A stretch of DNA of 64,000 bases from Paenibacillus alginolyticus DSM 5050 = NBRC 15375 (GCF_000422905.1 NZ_AUGY01000008.1:62001-126000); one strand, 5' to 3'. Shown: positions 17,697 to 27,420, numbered from the stretch's first letter. Notes: a model not told the origin generated them from the letters alone. Numbers and translations are program-made.

Positions 17697-18794
17697 ATGC
17701 TGTATAAGAAGTTAGCAAAACCAATCTTGTTCCGAATGGATCCGGAGAAGGCGCATCATCTTACGATTGACGGGCTAAGCGCAGTGGTGAGCTTCCCCGG
17801 TGGGAAACAACTGCTCAAATCGATGTATGGAGTGCCCAATTCACCACTTTTAGCCCAACAATTATGGGGACTACAATTTGCAAATCCAATAGGTCTGGCA
17901 GCTGGATTAGATAAAAATGCGAAGGCTGTTAAAGGATTCTCACAACTAGGCTTTGGTTTCATGGAAGTAGGCACAATTACACCAAAGCCACAACCGGGCA
18001 ATGAGCTGCCGCGGCTATTTCGCCTTCCAGAAGACAAGGCGCTTATCAACCGAATGGGCTTTAATAATGTAGGTACGAATGCGATGGCCCAAAACTTGAT
18101 GAAGACAGGTAAACGTGACATCCCCGTAGCTATTAATATAGGTAAAAATAAGACGACACCGAATGAACAGGCGGAAGAGGATTATCGAGCTTGCATTCGG
18201 GAGTTATATACATATGGTGATTTCTTTGTTGTGAATATTAGCTCACCAAATACACCGGATTTGCGTAATTTACAGCATGGGAATGATTTAAAGCGATTGC
18301 TTGATGCCGTTACAACGGAAATGCAGCTGCAAGAGAAAAAGAATGGTCATTCAGGTAAACCTGTTTTGGTTAAAATTGCGCCGGATCTCACGGATGAAGA
18401 GCTTGAATTAACCGTACATACGATTAAGGATAGCGGCATTTCTGGGATCATCGCCACGAACACGACGCTCAGCAGGCAAGGGCTGGTGCACCCTAATCGC
18501 GAACAAGCAGGCGGACTTAGCGGAAAGCCACTAACGCAGCGAACGACGGAAGTTATTAGGCGTGTCTATCAGCTGACGGAAGGCAAACTGCCGATTATTG
18601 GTTCCGGCGGGATATTTACAGCCCAAGATGCCTATGACAAAATACGGGCCGGAGCAAGCTTAGTTGAAGTGTATACAGGCTTTATTTATGAAGGCCCAGG
18701 GATGCTAGCAAGCTTGAATAAAGGTCTTCAAGATTTGCTGAGGAGAGATGGCTACACACATATTTCCCAGGCAATCGGCGCAGATCAGCACTGA
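17697..18794 (+). CDS. pyrD: Dihydroorotate dehydrogenase, quinone-dependent class 2
   Basis: Oxidises dihydroorotate to orotate in pyrimidine synthesis and passes electrons to membrane quinone. The 365-residue length and N-terminal helical extension (LAKPILFRMDPEKAHHL) are those of class 2. The active-site segment VVNISSPNTPDLRNLQ holds N180 and the catalytic base S183; class 1 enzymes have cysteine there. IGLAAGLDKNAKAV and GSGGIFTAQDAYD bind FMN. Bacillus uses a class 1B PyrD/PyrK pair in its pyr operon, so a lone class 2 gene outside a pyr cluster is a distinguishing trait of this lineage. The alarmone synthetase gene follows closely. Confidence 0.95.
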   Translation: MLYKKLAKPILFRMDPEKAHHLTIDGLSAVVSFPGGKQLLKSMYGVPNSPLLAQQLWGLQFANPIGLAAGLDKNAKAVKGFSQLGFGFMEVGTITPKPQPGNELPRLFRLPEDKALINRMGFNNVGTNAMAQNLMKTGKRDIPVAINIGKNKTTPNEQAEEDYRACIRELYTYGDFFVVNISSPNTPDLRNLQHGNDLKRLLDAVTTEMQLQEKKNGHSGKPVLVKIAPDLTDEELELTVHTIKDSGISGIIATNTTLSRQGLVHPNREQAGGLSGKPLTQRTTEVIRRVYQLTEGKLPIIGSGGIFTAQDAYDKIRAGASLVEVYTGFIYEGPGMLASLNKGLQDLLRRDGYTHISQAIGADQH

Positions 18795-18820
18795 CTTCAT
18801 TCAGAATGGAGGATAAAAGA

Positions 18821-19618
18821 ATGGATGGACGAGATTGGAAAAAATTTCTCCTGCCTTACGAGCAAGCGGTGGAGGAGCTAAAAGTAAAATTCAAGACACT
18901 GCGCGGCGAACTCAAGAGCAGAGAAGAATATGCACCTATTGAATTCGTAACGGGTCGTGTCAAAAAGATATCAAGTGTGTTGGAGAAAGCAAAACGCTTG
19001 AGTGTGCCTATGGATCAATTAGAGTCTGGTATCGAGGATATTGCGGGGATTCGGATTATGTGTCAGTTTGTAGAAGACATTGATCGTTTGGCCGAGCTGA
19101 TTCGCAGCAGACAGGATATGCAAGTAGTTTACGAAAAAGATTATATTGCCAATAAGAAGCCAAGTGGCTATCGCAGCTTTCATATTATTATTGAATATCC
19201 CGTTCAAACCGCTTTGGGAATGAAACGAATATTAGCTGAGGTGCAAATTCGTACGCTTGCCATGAATTTCTGGGCGACGATCGAGCATTCTTTGAATTAT
19301 AAATATAAAGAACAATTGCCGTCTGAGGTTAGAGCACGCCTTAGCAAAGCGGCAGAGGCTGCTTATCTGTTAGATCAGGAAATGTCCAGTATTCGTGGTG
19401 AGATTGTCGCCTCTCAGAAGATGTTTGAGGATAACTCGAATTTGGTAAACATAGTACTCAATAATATTCAGGAGCTTTATTTCTATCATCGAGTTCGGGA
19501 AGCCGCTCAATTTCAGCTGAGATTTAATGAGATATGGGAGACAGAAGAAGGTTTGAGTGATCTGTCATCCGATATTGAGGCTGCAATCGCCAGAGCGAAA
19601 AAAGGAGACAATAACTGA
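18821..19618 (+). CDS. relQ: Small alarmone synthetase, (p)ppGpp synthetase RelQ-like
   Basis: Makes pppGpp/ppGpp from GTP or GDP and ATP, without the hydrolase, TGS and ACT domains of full-length Rel. The 265-residue protein has the synthetase signature: FVTGRVKKISSVLEKAKR, DIAGIRIMCQF, KKPSGYRSFHII and AEVQIRTLAMNFWATIEH. It is longer than Bacillus RelQ (about 211 residues) through its N- and C-terminal helices. The ATG at 18821 is chosen because GGAGG at 18808-18812 sits 8 bases upstream; the earlier ATG at 18806 overlaps that site. Probably co-transcribed with the DUF309 and ABC exporter genes. Confidence 0.9.
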   Translation: MDGRDWKKFLLPYEQAVEELKVKFKTLRGELKSREEYAPIEFVTGRVKKISSVLEKAKRLSVPMDQLESGIEDIAGIRIMCQFVEDIDRLAELIRSRQDMQVVYEKDYIANKKPSGYRSFHIIIEYPVQTALGMKRILAEVQIRTLAMNFWATIEHSLNYKYKEQLPSEVRARLSKAAEAAYLLDQEMSSIRGEIVASQKMFEDNSNLVNIVLNNIQELYFYHRVREAAQFQLRFNEIWETEEGLSDLSSDIEAAIARAKKGDNN

Positions 19619-19621
19619 TCT

Positions 19622-20050
19622 ATGAGTACCTACGATCGATTATATGTGGCTTACTTATACTATTTCAATGATCAGCGAGACTATTTCGAATGTCATGAAG
19701 TGATGGAGGAGCTTTGGCTGGAGGAAGGCCGAAGCCCCTTATACCAAGGTCTACTGCAGGTTGCAGTGGGCCTTTATCATCATGCCAATGGAAACGTAAG
19801 CGGTTCCATTAAGCTCTTTAGCGCAGGACTGGACAAACTAGCGCCATACCCTGCAGATACGCTCGGTATTGATTTGGAAAGATTGATCCGAGATAGTGGG
19901 GAGTACTTAAATAAGCTGATGCGTGTGGAGCAAGAACCGTTCGCTCCCTATGACCTCACGATTCAAATCCTAGATGATGAACTGGGTGAACTTCTTGCGA
20001 AATTGAAGCTGAACCCCCCTGGGCATAACGAGGAGGAAATCCATGATTGA
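19622..20050 (+). CDS. DUF309 family protein
   Basis: A 142-residue all-helical cytoplasmic protein of unknown biochemical role. The family signature is clear near the N-terminus: YFNDQRDYFECHEVMEELW, then YQGLLQVAVGLYHHANGN. The H, E and D residues in that motif suggest a metal- or small-molecule-binding four-helix bundle, but no reaction is known to me. It starts 3 bases after the alarmone synthetase stop and its last 8 bases overlap the ABC ATPase start, showing translational coupling with the exporter. Confidence 0.85.
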   Translation: MSTYDRLYVAYLYYFNDQRDYFECHEVMEELWLEEGRSPLYQGLLQVAVGLYHHANGNVSGSIKLFSAGLDKLAPYPADTLGIDLERLIRDSGEYLNKLMRVEQEPFAPYDLTIQILDDELGELLAKLKLNPPGHNEEEIHD

Positions 20051-21038
20051 GGTTCGCCAGCTTAGCAAATATTACCAAGTACATGAGCGAGAGCCTGGAT
20101 TCATGGCATCTTTGAAAAGCTTGTTTCACCGCAAGTTCCGCACTGTGAAAGCGGTAGATGATATTTCCTTTTCCATACCGGAAGGTGAAATTGTTGCATT
20201 TCTGGGTCCGAATGGGGCTGGCAAAACGACGACGATGAAAGTATTAACAGGACTGCTGCATCCTTCAGGCGGTGAAGTGAATGTGGGCGGTTTTGTTCCT
20301 TTTCAGCAAAAGAAAGAATTCAAGAAGCAGATTTCGCTTGTCATGGGACAGAAAAGTCAGCTCATCTGGGACATTCCCGCGGTGGAAACGTTTCTCGTTA
20401 ATAAGGTCATTTATGAGATACCTGATCGGGAATATGAAGAGACCTTAGGAGATTTGGTACAGCTCCTCCAGTTGGAAGAAGTCATCCGCAAACCGGTACG
20501 ACAGCTTTCGCTGGGAGAGCGGATGAAGTGTGAACTGGCAGCGGCGCTGCTGCATCGCCCGCGCATTGTATTTCTTGATGAGCCGACGATTGGCCTCGAT
20601 GTGAATATGCAGGAAGTGATGCGTCGATTCATTCAGGATTACAGCCGTAAATATAAGGCGACCATTTTGCTGACAAGTCACTATATGGCGGATGTTACGG
20701 CGTTGTGTGAGCGAGTGCTGGTGATCGGAAAAGGCCGTCTCCTCTATGATGGTGCTATTTCCCAATTGGTTGATAAGTATGCGCCTAATAAGCGTATTCG
20801 TCTTCAATTAGCAGAGCGGGTAAATGAGTCAGAGCTTATCGATGTAACCCATGGCTTAGGGACGTTATTTCAGTATGAGTTTCCAAATGTGGAATTAGAC
20901 GTGCCGAGAGAGCAAGTTTCTGAACTTTCAGCCCGATTATTAACCCATTTGACGGTATTGGATTTGACCATTGAAGATCCTTCCATGGAATCGGTGATCG
21001 CACAAGCGTTTGAAGCGGGGACCGGAGGGGGAAGTTAA
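20043..21038 (+). CDS. ABC transporter ATP-binding protein (ABC-2 exporter, COG4586-like)
   Basis: ATPase of an exporter with the two following permeases. The 331-residue protein has Walker A GPNGAGKTT (55-63), Q-loop at GQKSQLIWD, signature QLSLGERMK and Walker B IVFLDEPTIGLD, with the H-loop in LLTSHYMADV. The N-terminal segment before Walker A includes a family-typical insertion (HEREPGFMASLKSLFHRKF), and the C-terminal 80 residues form an extra domain. The trio of this ATPase with two ABC-2 permeases is widespread and uncharacterised. AGGAGG precedes the ATG. Confidence 0.93.
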   Translation: MIEVRQLSKYYQVHEREPGFMASLKSLFHRKFRTVKAVDDISFSIPEGEIVAFLGPNGAGKTTTMKVLTGLLHPSGGEVNVGGFVPFQQKKEFKKQISLVMGQKSQLIWDIPAVETFLVNKVIYEIPDREYEETLGDLVQLLQLEEVIRKPVRQLSLGERMKCELAAALLHRPRIVFLDEPTIGLDVNMQEVMRRFIQDYSRKYKATILLTSHYMADVTALCERVLVIGKGRLLYDGAISQLVDKYAPNKRIRLQLAERVNESELIDVTHGLGTLFQYEFPNVELDVPREQVSELSARLLTHLTVLDLTIEDPSMESVIAQAFEAGTGGGS

Positions 21039-21043
21039 GGACC

Positions 21044-21856
21044 ATGAAAGCATTAGCTTTATTTTGGCAAAAATATCGCATGCTGCTTAGGGTTGAATGG
21101 GCGGTTATGTTTGCTTATCGGAGTGAATCGCTCATATGGATGATAGGAGCATTCATTCAACCTCTGGTCAGTATGGCCGTTTGGCTCTCGATAAGCGATA
21201 ACAATTCCATTGGTGGCTATACAGCTCATGATTATATGGTGTATTTTCTGGGAGTCCTACTTGTAGATCGATTGACGAGTACATGGGATGTGTGGGAGCT
21301 GGATGCCAGCATTCAGGACGGGTCTCTCTCCACTAAGATCGTACGCCCCTTCCATCCGGTTCATTGGAGTTCTCTCAAAACCTCGTTTATAAGTTGTTTT
21401 TTGCTGTTTTGCTAATCCCCGCATGGGCGATAGCTGCTGCATGTATCCCGATGCTCAGGATGACTATTTCCTTGGAAATAATTGCACTCTCGTTCTTCGC
21501 TATTTTTCTTTCCTCTGCAATCCGTTTTCTAATCGGTTTTGAGTTTGGTCTGCTGGCTTTTTGGACGAACAGGGCAACTGCGATTTATAGCCTATATGAG
21601 GGTATACATTTGTTTCTAGCTGGTCGGTTAGCCCCGCTGAGTATGTTTCCTTCTTGGGTTGAAAAAACGGCAGCTTGGCTGCCCTTCTATGGAACCGTCG
21701 GGTTTCCAGTTGAGCTGCTGACAGGCAAGCTTGAGCTTGGATCATCCGAGATATTTCACAACTTTGCGATTCAGCTTATTTGGCTTATTGTCCTTCTTGT
21801 CATGTTTGTTCATGTGGAGACAAGGGATGAAGAAGTATGGCGCTGTGGGCGGATGA
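21044..21856 (+). pseudogene. ABC-2 permease gene disrupted by two compensating single-base frameshifts
   Basis: Membrane subunit of the exporter, about 271 residues if intact. The N-terminal part reads from the ATG at 21044 to about 21364 (ending RPFHPVHW) and would stop at 21415. The continuation (EFSQNLVYKLFFAVLLIPAW) is one frame away; a single extra G in TTGGAG at 21364-21369 restores it. Near 21805 the frame must change back: removing one T from ATGTTTGTT gives MLFMWRQGMKKYGAVGG and a stop at 21854-21856, the conserved ending of this family. Both sites are short homopolymers, so sequencing error and true decay are both possible. The intervening sequence is otherwise intact and well conserved in type. 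Confidence 0.8.
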
Positions 21857-21874
21857 GGGAGGAACGGTGCGACA

Positions 21875-22663
21875 GTGATCAAATACTTACGACTATTTAG
21901 GGAGTTTATGCGGGCATGTTTAGTCGAAGAGTTCGAGTATAGAGCTAATTTTGCCGCAAATCTCCTATCCACGGTTTTTTGGCTATTCATGGCAATCTTG
22001 ACCGTTCAATTATACTTTTATCGTACACAAGAGATTGGCGGCTGGGGTTTCTATGAGGTACTGGTACTTCTAGGTATTTTTAACGCGGTTCACGGTTTTA
22101 TTGAATTTATCCTACAGCCGAATATGTCTCGTCTCGTCAGTCATATCCGTAAAGGGACATTGGATTTCATCCTGACAAAACCAGTTGACAGCCAATTTTA
22201 CATTAGTTTTAGACATCTGGTTTTCTGGCGAGTAACCGATATTATTCTAGGTTTTGGCTTGACGGCTTACGCACTCTGGGAACTGGACGCTATTCCTAGT
22301 ATTGCGGGGCTTATACGCTTCGTCATTGTCTTCCTTGCATCGTTGGTTGTGGTCTATTCGCTTTGGATGGGCATGATGATGTTCTCGTTCTGGGCGGTTA
22401 AAGTCGATAACTTATCCTATCTATTTAGTTCATTTTTTGAAACGGCCCGGTTTCCAGTTTCGGTCTATAAAGGCGTATTACGGTTCGCCTTAACCTATAT
22501 ATTTCCGATTGCTTTCATAACGACATTCCCAGCTTCAGCGCTCATTGGTCGAATCAGTGGATGGGAAGTCGTTTGGAGTGTTGGGATTGCTATGATCTTT
22601 TTCGGATTGACGAGGGTATTATGGAAGATCGCTTTACGCCATTATACCAGTGCGAGCAGTTGA
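21875..22663 (+). CDS. ABC-2 type permease (COG3694-like)
   Basis: Second membrane subunit of the exporter, 262 residues with about six hydrophobic segments. It starts at GTG 21875 behind GGGAGG; the sequence FILQPNMSRLVSHIRKGTLD followed by FILTKPVDSQFY is the typical loop of these permeases (only TKP-V and RKGTLD are used for recognition). It starts 18 bases after the corrected end of the preceding permease and is intact. A strong terminator follows, closing the transcription unit that probably begins at pyrD or at the alarmone synthetase. Confidence 0.9.
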   Translation: MIKYLRLFREFMRACLVEEFEYRANFAANLLSTVFWLFMAILTVQLYFYRTQEIGGWGFYEVLVLLGIFNAVHGFIEFILQPNMSRLVSHIRKGTLDFILTKPVDSQFYISFRHLVFWRVTDIILGFGLTAYALWELDAIPSIAGLIRFVIVFLASLVVVYSLWMGMMMFSFWAVKVDNLSYLFSSFFETARFPVSVYKGVLRFALTYIFPIAFITTFPASALIGRISGWEVVWSVGIAMIFFGLTRVLWKIALRHYTSASS

Positions 22664-22685
22664 GTTTTTGAGGCGAAAATAGAGT

Positions 22686-22722
22686 AGGACTTCACACCTT
22701 AAGGTGTAAGAAGTCCTTTTTT
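22686..22722 (+). terminator. Terminator after ABC exporter operon
   Basis: AGGACTTC / GAAGTCCT outer stem with an inner ACACCTTAAGGTGT palindrome, followed by six T. Confidence 0.9.
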
Positions 22723-22825
22723 GCTTGGAGTGAGTTACCCGACATTTCATACATAAATTTACGGGAAGTGGGAAAACTTTTCCATAAGACATCGTTATTC
22801 CTATGAATTTGGTGGTGGCGAGCTC

Positions 22826-24433
22826 ATGAAATCTTGGACGAAAACGCTACATCAACTATTTAACAGAAAGAAAACCACTCTCCCCCTTTCACAGGAGAGG
22901 GGGCCAATGGAACAGCATATTTTGCAGCAAAGCCTTTATCTAGATATTGGACTGAACATCGCGCAAATCAATACAATTTTTGGACATAGCTCCGATATCG
23001 TAACTGGCGAGTTGTGCCTGGATGCCGAAGCTAACTATAAGATTGGCTATGTATATTTAGAACAATTGGTTAACAATTCAGCATTTCAAGATGTGACGAA
23101 CGCTTTGCTCTCGGGATCAGCCCAGCTCATCGAAACCATAAATACTGGTTTCTATCATCCACCAGATTTGATTAGGAACACCATTCATGCCTGTGGGAAA
23201 GTCCAAACGATCGAGGATTTTCACGGATTGTGCCAAAATATGTTAACTGGTGAGACCGTTATTCTGATCGATGGCTATGCAATTGCACTTTCTGTGAATA
23301 CGGCAGGCGGAGATATGCGTTCTGTGGAAGAGCCTTCAACGCAATCTGTAGTAAGAGGACCTCGTGATGGATTCACGGAATCGATCGGTACGAACATATC
23401 CCTTATTCGCAAACGAATTAAGAGCCCCAACTTATGGTTAGAAACCATGGCGATTGGCAGAGTCACTCAAACTACGGTGTCCATTATGTACATAAATGGA
23501 ATCGTAAATGACAAAATTGTCGAAGAGATTCACCGCAGACTTGCATGAATTGATATTGATGGAATCCTGGAAAGCGGTAATATCGAGGAACTTATACAGG
23601 ATGAAACCTTCACGCCGTTTCCAACACTTTACAATACAGAACGACCCGATGTGATCGCCTCAGGATTGCTTGAGGGTCGCGTAGCCATCCTGGTAGATGG
23701 AACCCCATTCGTGCTTGAGGCACCAGCACTGTTCACCCAGTTTTTTCAATCCGCTGAAGATTATTATCAACGAGCTGAATTTGCCACACTTATTCGCATA
23801 TTGCGATATATTTGTTTCTTTATCTCTTTGATGGCTCCTTCGTTCTATATCGCTATGACAACGTTTCATCAAGAGCTGGTGCCCAGCTCTCTGCTGTTTA
23901 ACTTAGCCGCGCAGCGAGAAGGTATACCTTTTCCAGCTTTTGTAGAGGCGCTCCTTATGGAGGTTACCTTTGAAATCTTGCGCGAAGCCGGGGTCCGTCT
24001 CCCCAAGACAGTAGGCCAAGCTGTATCTATCGTAGGTGCATTGGTTATTGGGCAAGGTGCTGTGAATGCGGGGCTAGTTTCACCGGCTATGGTCATTGTA
24101 GTGGCCATTACAGCTATTTCCAACTTTGTAATCCCGTCTTTCAGCATGGGCATTCCCATACGTATCATACGGTTTATTTTGATGATATTTGCGGCCACGT
24201 TTGGTTTATTTGGTGTCACGGTCGGCTTAATCGGGATGGTCCAACATTTATGCAGCTTACGCTCATTCGGCGTGCCGTATATGTCTCCAATGGCGCCATT
24301 CATCCTTGATGACCAGAAAGATACCATTCTAAGATTTCCTCAATGGGCGCTATTTGCTAGACCTCGTTTCATCAGCCAAAAAAATAATATTCGGGAAAAT
24401 AATGCCCCAACAACGAAGCCAAAATGGAAGTAA
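22826..24433 (+). pseudogene. gerKA: Spore germination protein GerKA-like (germinant receptor A subunit) with in-frame TGA
   Basis: Membrane subunit of a germinant receptor in the spore inner membrane. One continuous frame of 535 codons from 22826 to 24433 is broken only by a TGA at 23546-23548. The sequence runs HRRLA-stop-IDIDGILESGNIEEL; an arginine (CGA) is expected at the stop, so one C-to-T change explains it. Upstream is the soluble N-terminal domain; downstream are the membrane segments and the conserved AAQREGIPFPAFVEALLMEV and GLVSPAMVIVVAITAISNF. A better ribosome binding site (AGGAG, 9 bases) stands before an internal ATG at 22907, an alternative start. gerKC and gerKB downstream are intact. 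Confidence 0.85.
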
Positions 24434-24455
24434 GAGGGAGGGAGGACTCTACCCG

Positions 24456-25655
24456 ATGATTAGATTAGGTCGTATTTTTTGTACACTTATCTTACTAGGC
24501 GTCGTGCTCTCCGGATGTTGGGATCGACATGAATTAAATGATCTGGCCATTACGGTTGGTGTAGGGTTTGATAAAAGTGGCAAAGAATATTTAGTTACAA
24601 CACAAATTGTGAATCCGAACGAAGTTGCATCTAAAAAAGGGAGCGGCTATAGCACCCCAATTACAACCTTTTCGGCATCGGGGGTTTCCGTGTTAGAGGC
24701 AGCAAGAAAGTTGACGACATTGACCCCGAGAAAAATATTCGCTTCGCATTTACGTATTCTCGTCATTAGTGAGGAGCTTGCCCGTGAAGGTGTTTCTAAG
24801 GTGTTGGATGGCCTTTCCAGAGACCATGAAGTCCGATCCGATTTCTATATCATTGTTGCCAAAGGAACAACAGCTGCAAAGGTTCTTCAAATTTTAACAC
24901 CAATTGAGAGAATACCAGCTAATAAAATGTTTAAAACATTAGAAACGTCAGAGAAAGCGTGGGCACCCACCGTTAGCGTTCAGCTAGATCGCTTTATTAG
25001 GAATCTTTCTAAACCAACCAGAGATTCGGTACTTACAGGAATTCGATTAAATGGAGATTTAGAGAAAGGAAAGTCCAAATCTGTTTTATCAGAAACTAAG
25101 CCTAGCACATATTTGGAATATTCAGGAATTGCTTTATTTAAGAAGGATAAGCTGGTCGATTGGCTAAACGCGGAAGAAAGCAAAGGGTATAACTACATCA
25201 TGGGAAATGTTAAAAGTACCATGGGGCATGTCACCTGTCCCAAAGGCGGAACGATAACCTTTGAAATCATCCGGGCAAAAACAAAAATGAAAGGACATGT
25301 TGTAAACGGCAAGCCCGAAATTAACATTCAAGTTTTTCTAGAGGAAAATGTAAGCGAGGTTCAGTGCCAGATTGACTTGTTGGATCCAAACACGGTCTCT
25401 GAATTAGAACGAATCGTTGAAACTAAACTAAAACAGGTCATGTTTTCCACAATTAAAAAGGCCAAACAGAATAAAGCTGATATTTTCGGCTTTGGAGATG
25501 CCATAGAAGATGCCTCCCCCAAGACTTGGTTGAAAGTGAAATCGGATTGGGAGAACGAATTCGCCAAGTTAAAAGTGAACATCGACGCCGAAATCAACAT
25601 TCGCCGTTTTGGAACAACGAATAACTCGATCATTGTGCGGCCCATAGAGGAGTGA
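24456..25655 (+). CDS. gerKC: Ger(x)C family spore germination lipoprotein, GerKC-like
   Basis: Lipoprotein subunit of the germinant receptor, 399 residues. The signal ends LSGC with C21 lipidated, followed by the family hallmark WDRHELNDLAITVGVGFDK. The C-terminal region ends in VNIDAEINIRRFGTT, the usual last strand of the family. The ATG at 24456 is used because GGGAGGGAGG lies 11 bases upstream; longer reading frames begin inside gerKA. Order A-C-B with gerKB last is that of Bacillus gerK rather than gerA. Another 34 sense codons follow its TGA in frame, without a start codon; family length argues that they are not part of the protein. Confidence 0.92.
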   Translation: MIRLGRIFCTLILLGVVLSGCWDRHELNDLAITVGVGFDKSGKEYLVTTQIVNPNEVASKKGSGYSTPITTFSASGVSVLEAARKLTTLTPRKIFASHLRILVISEELAREGVSKVLDGLSRDHEVRSDFYIIVAKGTTAAKVLQILTPIERIPANKMFKTLETSEKAWAPTVSVQLDRFIRNLSKPTRDSVLTGIRLNGDLEKGKSKSVLSETKPSTYLEYSGIALFKKDKLVDWLNAEESKGYNYIMGNVKSTMGHVTCPKGGTITFEIIRAKTKMKGHVVNGKPEINIQVFLEENVSEVQCQIDLLDPNTVSELERIVETKLKQVMFSTIKKAKQNKADIFGFGDAIEDASPKTWLKVKSDWENEFAKLKVNIDAEINIRRFGTTNNSIIVRPIEE

Positions 25656-25771
25656 TCTCGAAATGCTAAGCATTCTCGAGTAAAGCTACCAACCCCACTT
25701 GACTTGATTACCTTCATCTATAAACCAGTCAGTGAATTTGTTTTCGGTATCCTAAAATAGAGGTGTTTCCA

Positions 25772-26872
25772 ATGATTGAGCAAGGTAAAATTGGCGTCCA
25801 TCAATTTACCATATTAACCATCCTGTTTACAGTTGGCAGTTCCATTCTCATAGCTCCCTCGGGACTTGCTTTCGAGGCCAAGCAAGATGCATGGATTGCT
25901 GCAGTGTTGGGTCTACTTGTCGGTCTGCTGCTGATTATGCTGTATCATGCTCTTGGAAGTCGCTTCCCCCAAAAAACTTTGGTTGCATATAGTATGGAGC
26001 TCATTGGGAAATGGCCTGGTAAAGCGGTATCCTTACTTTACTTTTGCTTTTTTTTCATTCTCGCGGCACTTGTTCTTCGCAATCTAGGTGATTTTATTAC
26101 GACTCAGGTATTGGTGGACACCCCGCTGCAATTCACTCATATCTTCTTCTTAGGCATCATCATTCTTGGCATTCGTAATGGGCTCGAGACATTCACTCGG
26201 ACTTCGGAAATTTTCTTGCCATGGGTATTAGTTTTCTTCTTTCTCATGTTCATCCTTCTCCCATCCCAAATGAAAATGAGCTATATACAGCCCATCTTCG
26301 GCTACGGTTTGAAGCCTATCGTTCGTGCTTCGGTTTCACTTATTGGAACCCCTTATTTGGAGCTTGTTGTCTTCCTAATGATTATTCCTTTCGTGAATCA
26401 AACCCGAAAACTGGGGAAGGCATTTTTTATCGGGGTTTCCATTGGAGGAAGTTTGTTAGTTCTAATATCGCTCTTATCTATTCTAGTATTAGGGGATGAT
26501 TTAACAGCCGTCCAAATGTATCCGAGCTATAGCTTAGCCAAAAGAATTAGTATTGGCTCCTTTCTCGAGCGTCTCGAGGTCTTCATGGCAGGGATCTGGT
26601 TTATCACCATCTATTTCAAGCTTACCTTATGCTTCTATGCGGCCACTATGATTTTCGGTGAAGTATTCAATCTGAGAGATGTTAGGCAGCTTTATCTACC
26701 TTTGGGTATGATTTTAGTTGTACTTTCGATCATTGCGTACCCTGACGCGGCTTATTTTATTCAGTTTGCGAGTAAAATATGGGTGTTCTATTCGGGGACA
26801 TTTGGGTTTGCCATTCCTCTGTTACTACTCGTTTTAGCGATTTTTCGAAAAAAGAAAACAGTAGGTGAATAG
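25772..26872 (+). CDS. gerKB: Spore germination permease, GerKB-like (APC superfamily)
   Basis: Integral-membrane subunit of the germinant receptor, 366 residues and about ten hydrophobic segments. It belongs to the amino acid/polyamine/organocation transporter-like GerAB family: the N-terminal QGKIGVHQFTILTILFTVGS and GLAFEAKQDAWIA are typical, as is the internal LGIRNGLETFTRTSEIFLPW. It recognises or conducts the germinant in family models. The ATG at 25772 is 6 bases after GAGGTG; a GTG 9 bases earlier is less well placed. It is separated from gerKC by about 115 bases with no clear gene. A bidirectional terminator follows directly. Confidence 0.92.
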   Translation: MIEQGKIGVHQFTILTILFTVGSSILIAPSGLAFEAKQDAWIAAVLGLLVGLLLIMLYHALGSRFPQKTLVAYSMELIGKWPGKAVSLLYFCFFFILAALVLRNLGDFITTQVLVDTPLQFTHIFFLGIIILGIRNGLETFTRTSEIFLPWVLVFFFLMFILLPSQMKMSYIQPIFGYGLKPIVRASVSLIGTPYLELVVFLMIIPFVNQTRKLGKAFFIGVSIGGSLLVLISLLSILVLGDDLTAVQMYPSYSLAKRISIGSFLERLEVFMAGIWFITIYFKLTLCFYAATMIFGEVFNLRDVRQLYLPLGMILVVLSIIAYPDAAYFIQFASKIWVFYSGTFGFAIPLLLLVLAIFRKKKTVGE

Positions 26873-26873
26873 C

Positions 26874-26901
26874 AAAAAGCAGCGGAATCTCCGCTGCTTT
26901 T
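26874..26901. terminator. Bidirectional terminator between gerKB and the thioredoxin gene
   Basis: AGCAGCGGA / TCCGCTGCT stem with a three-base loop, flanked by A5 on the left and TTTT on the right, serving two converging genes. Confidence 0.9.
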
Positions 26902-26910
26902 GTCGTAGGA

Positions 26911-27420
26911 TTAACCTTTATACTTTTGGAAAAATGCTTTGAATGTCTCAGGTGTGTTACCGCCAGTTGCGCCTGCTTCTGGAACACCGCCAACAATTCG
27001 TTCGACTTCTACACCATTTTTGTAGTAGACGAGTGTAGGTGTGGATTCGATTTTATATTTCTGCCAGCCATCCTTGAATTCTTCCAAGTTGAACTGTTTG
27101 ACGTCAATACCTAGCTCTTTTTCTATGGGAACAAGAACTGGGGTTGTTAATTTACAATGTGGGCAGGTCGAAGCGTAATAATATTGGAAAAATGTTTCTT
27201 TATTCTTCAGTCTTTGATCCAAATCCTTCGGTAGAATGAGGTTTTGATAGTTCGGATCAGTTAATTGTTTCACTGTTTCCGGATTTAATTTGGAAGCGGC
27301 AACGCCATAGGGATTGCCAGCATTCGCTTTGTCCGAAGTTTTGGTAGACTGCTGATTAACGAAATATAAGCCTCCAAATAAAACAAGAACAATGCCAAGA
27401 TAAATAAGCAGCTTCTTCAT
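26911..27420 (-). CDS. Membrane-anchored thioredoxin-like protein
   Basis: Extracytoplasmic thiol-disulfide oxidoreductase of 169 residues. The N-terminus is a membrane anchor (about 4-21, LLIYLGIVLVLFGGLYFV), then a linker and a thioredoxin fold with the active site STCPHC (C86, C89) and the cis-proline loop ESTPTLVYYKNG. CPHC is more oxidising than the CGPC of cytoplasmic thioredoxin and resembles DsbA-type motifs, so a role in disulfide formation or transfer outside the membrane is plausible. It faces gerKB and is divergent from rsmF. Confidence 0.88.
   Translation of the reverse strand: MKKLLIYLGIVLVLFGGLYFVNQQSTKTSDKANAGNPYGVAASKLNPETVKQLTDPNYQNLILPKDLDQRLKNKETFFQYYYASTCPHCKLTTPVLVPIEKELGIDVKQFNLEEFKDGWQKYKIESTPTLVYYKNGVEVERIVGGVPEAGATGGNTPETFKAFFQKYKG

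Noticed and set aside
25656..25771. Thirty-four in-frame sense codons after the gerKC stop
   Set aside because: GerKC already ends where the family ends, and the extension has no start codon or ribosome site of its own; treated as intergenic.
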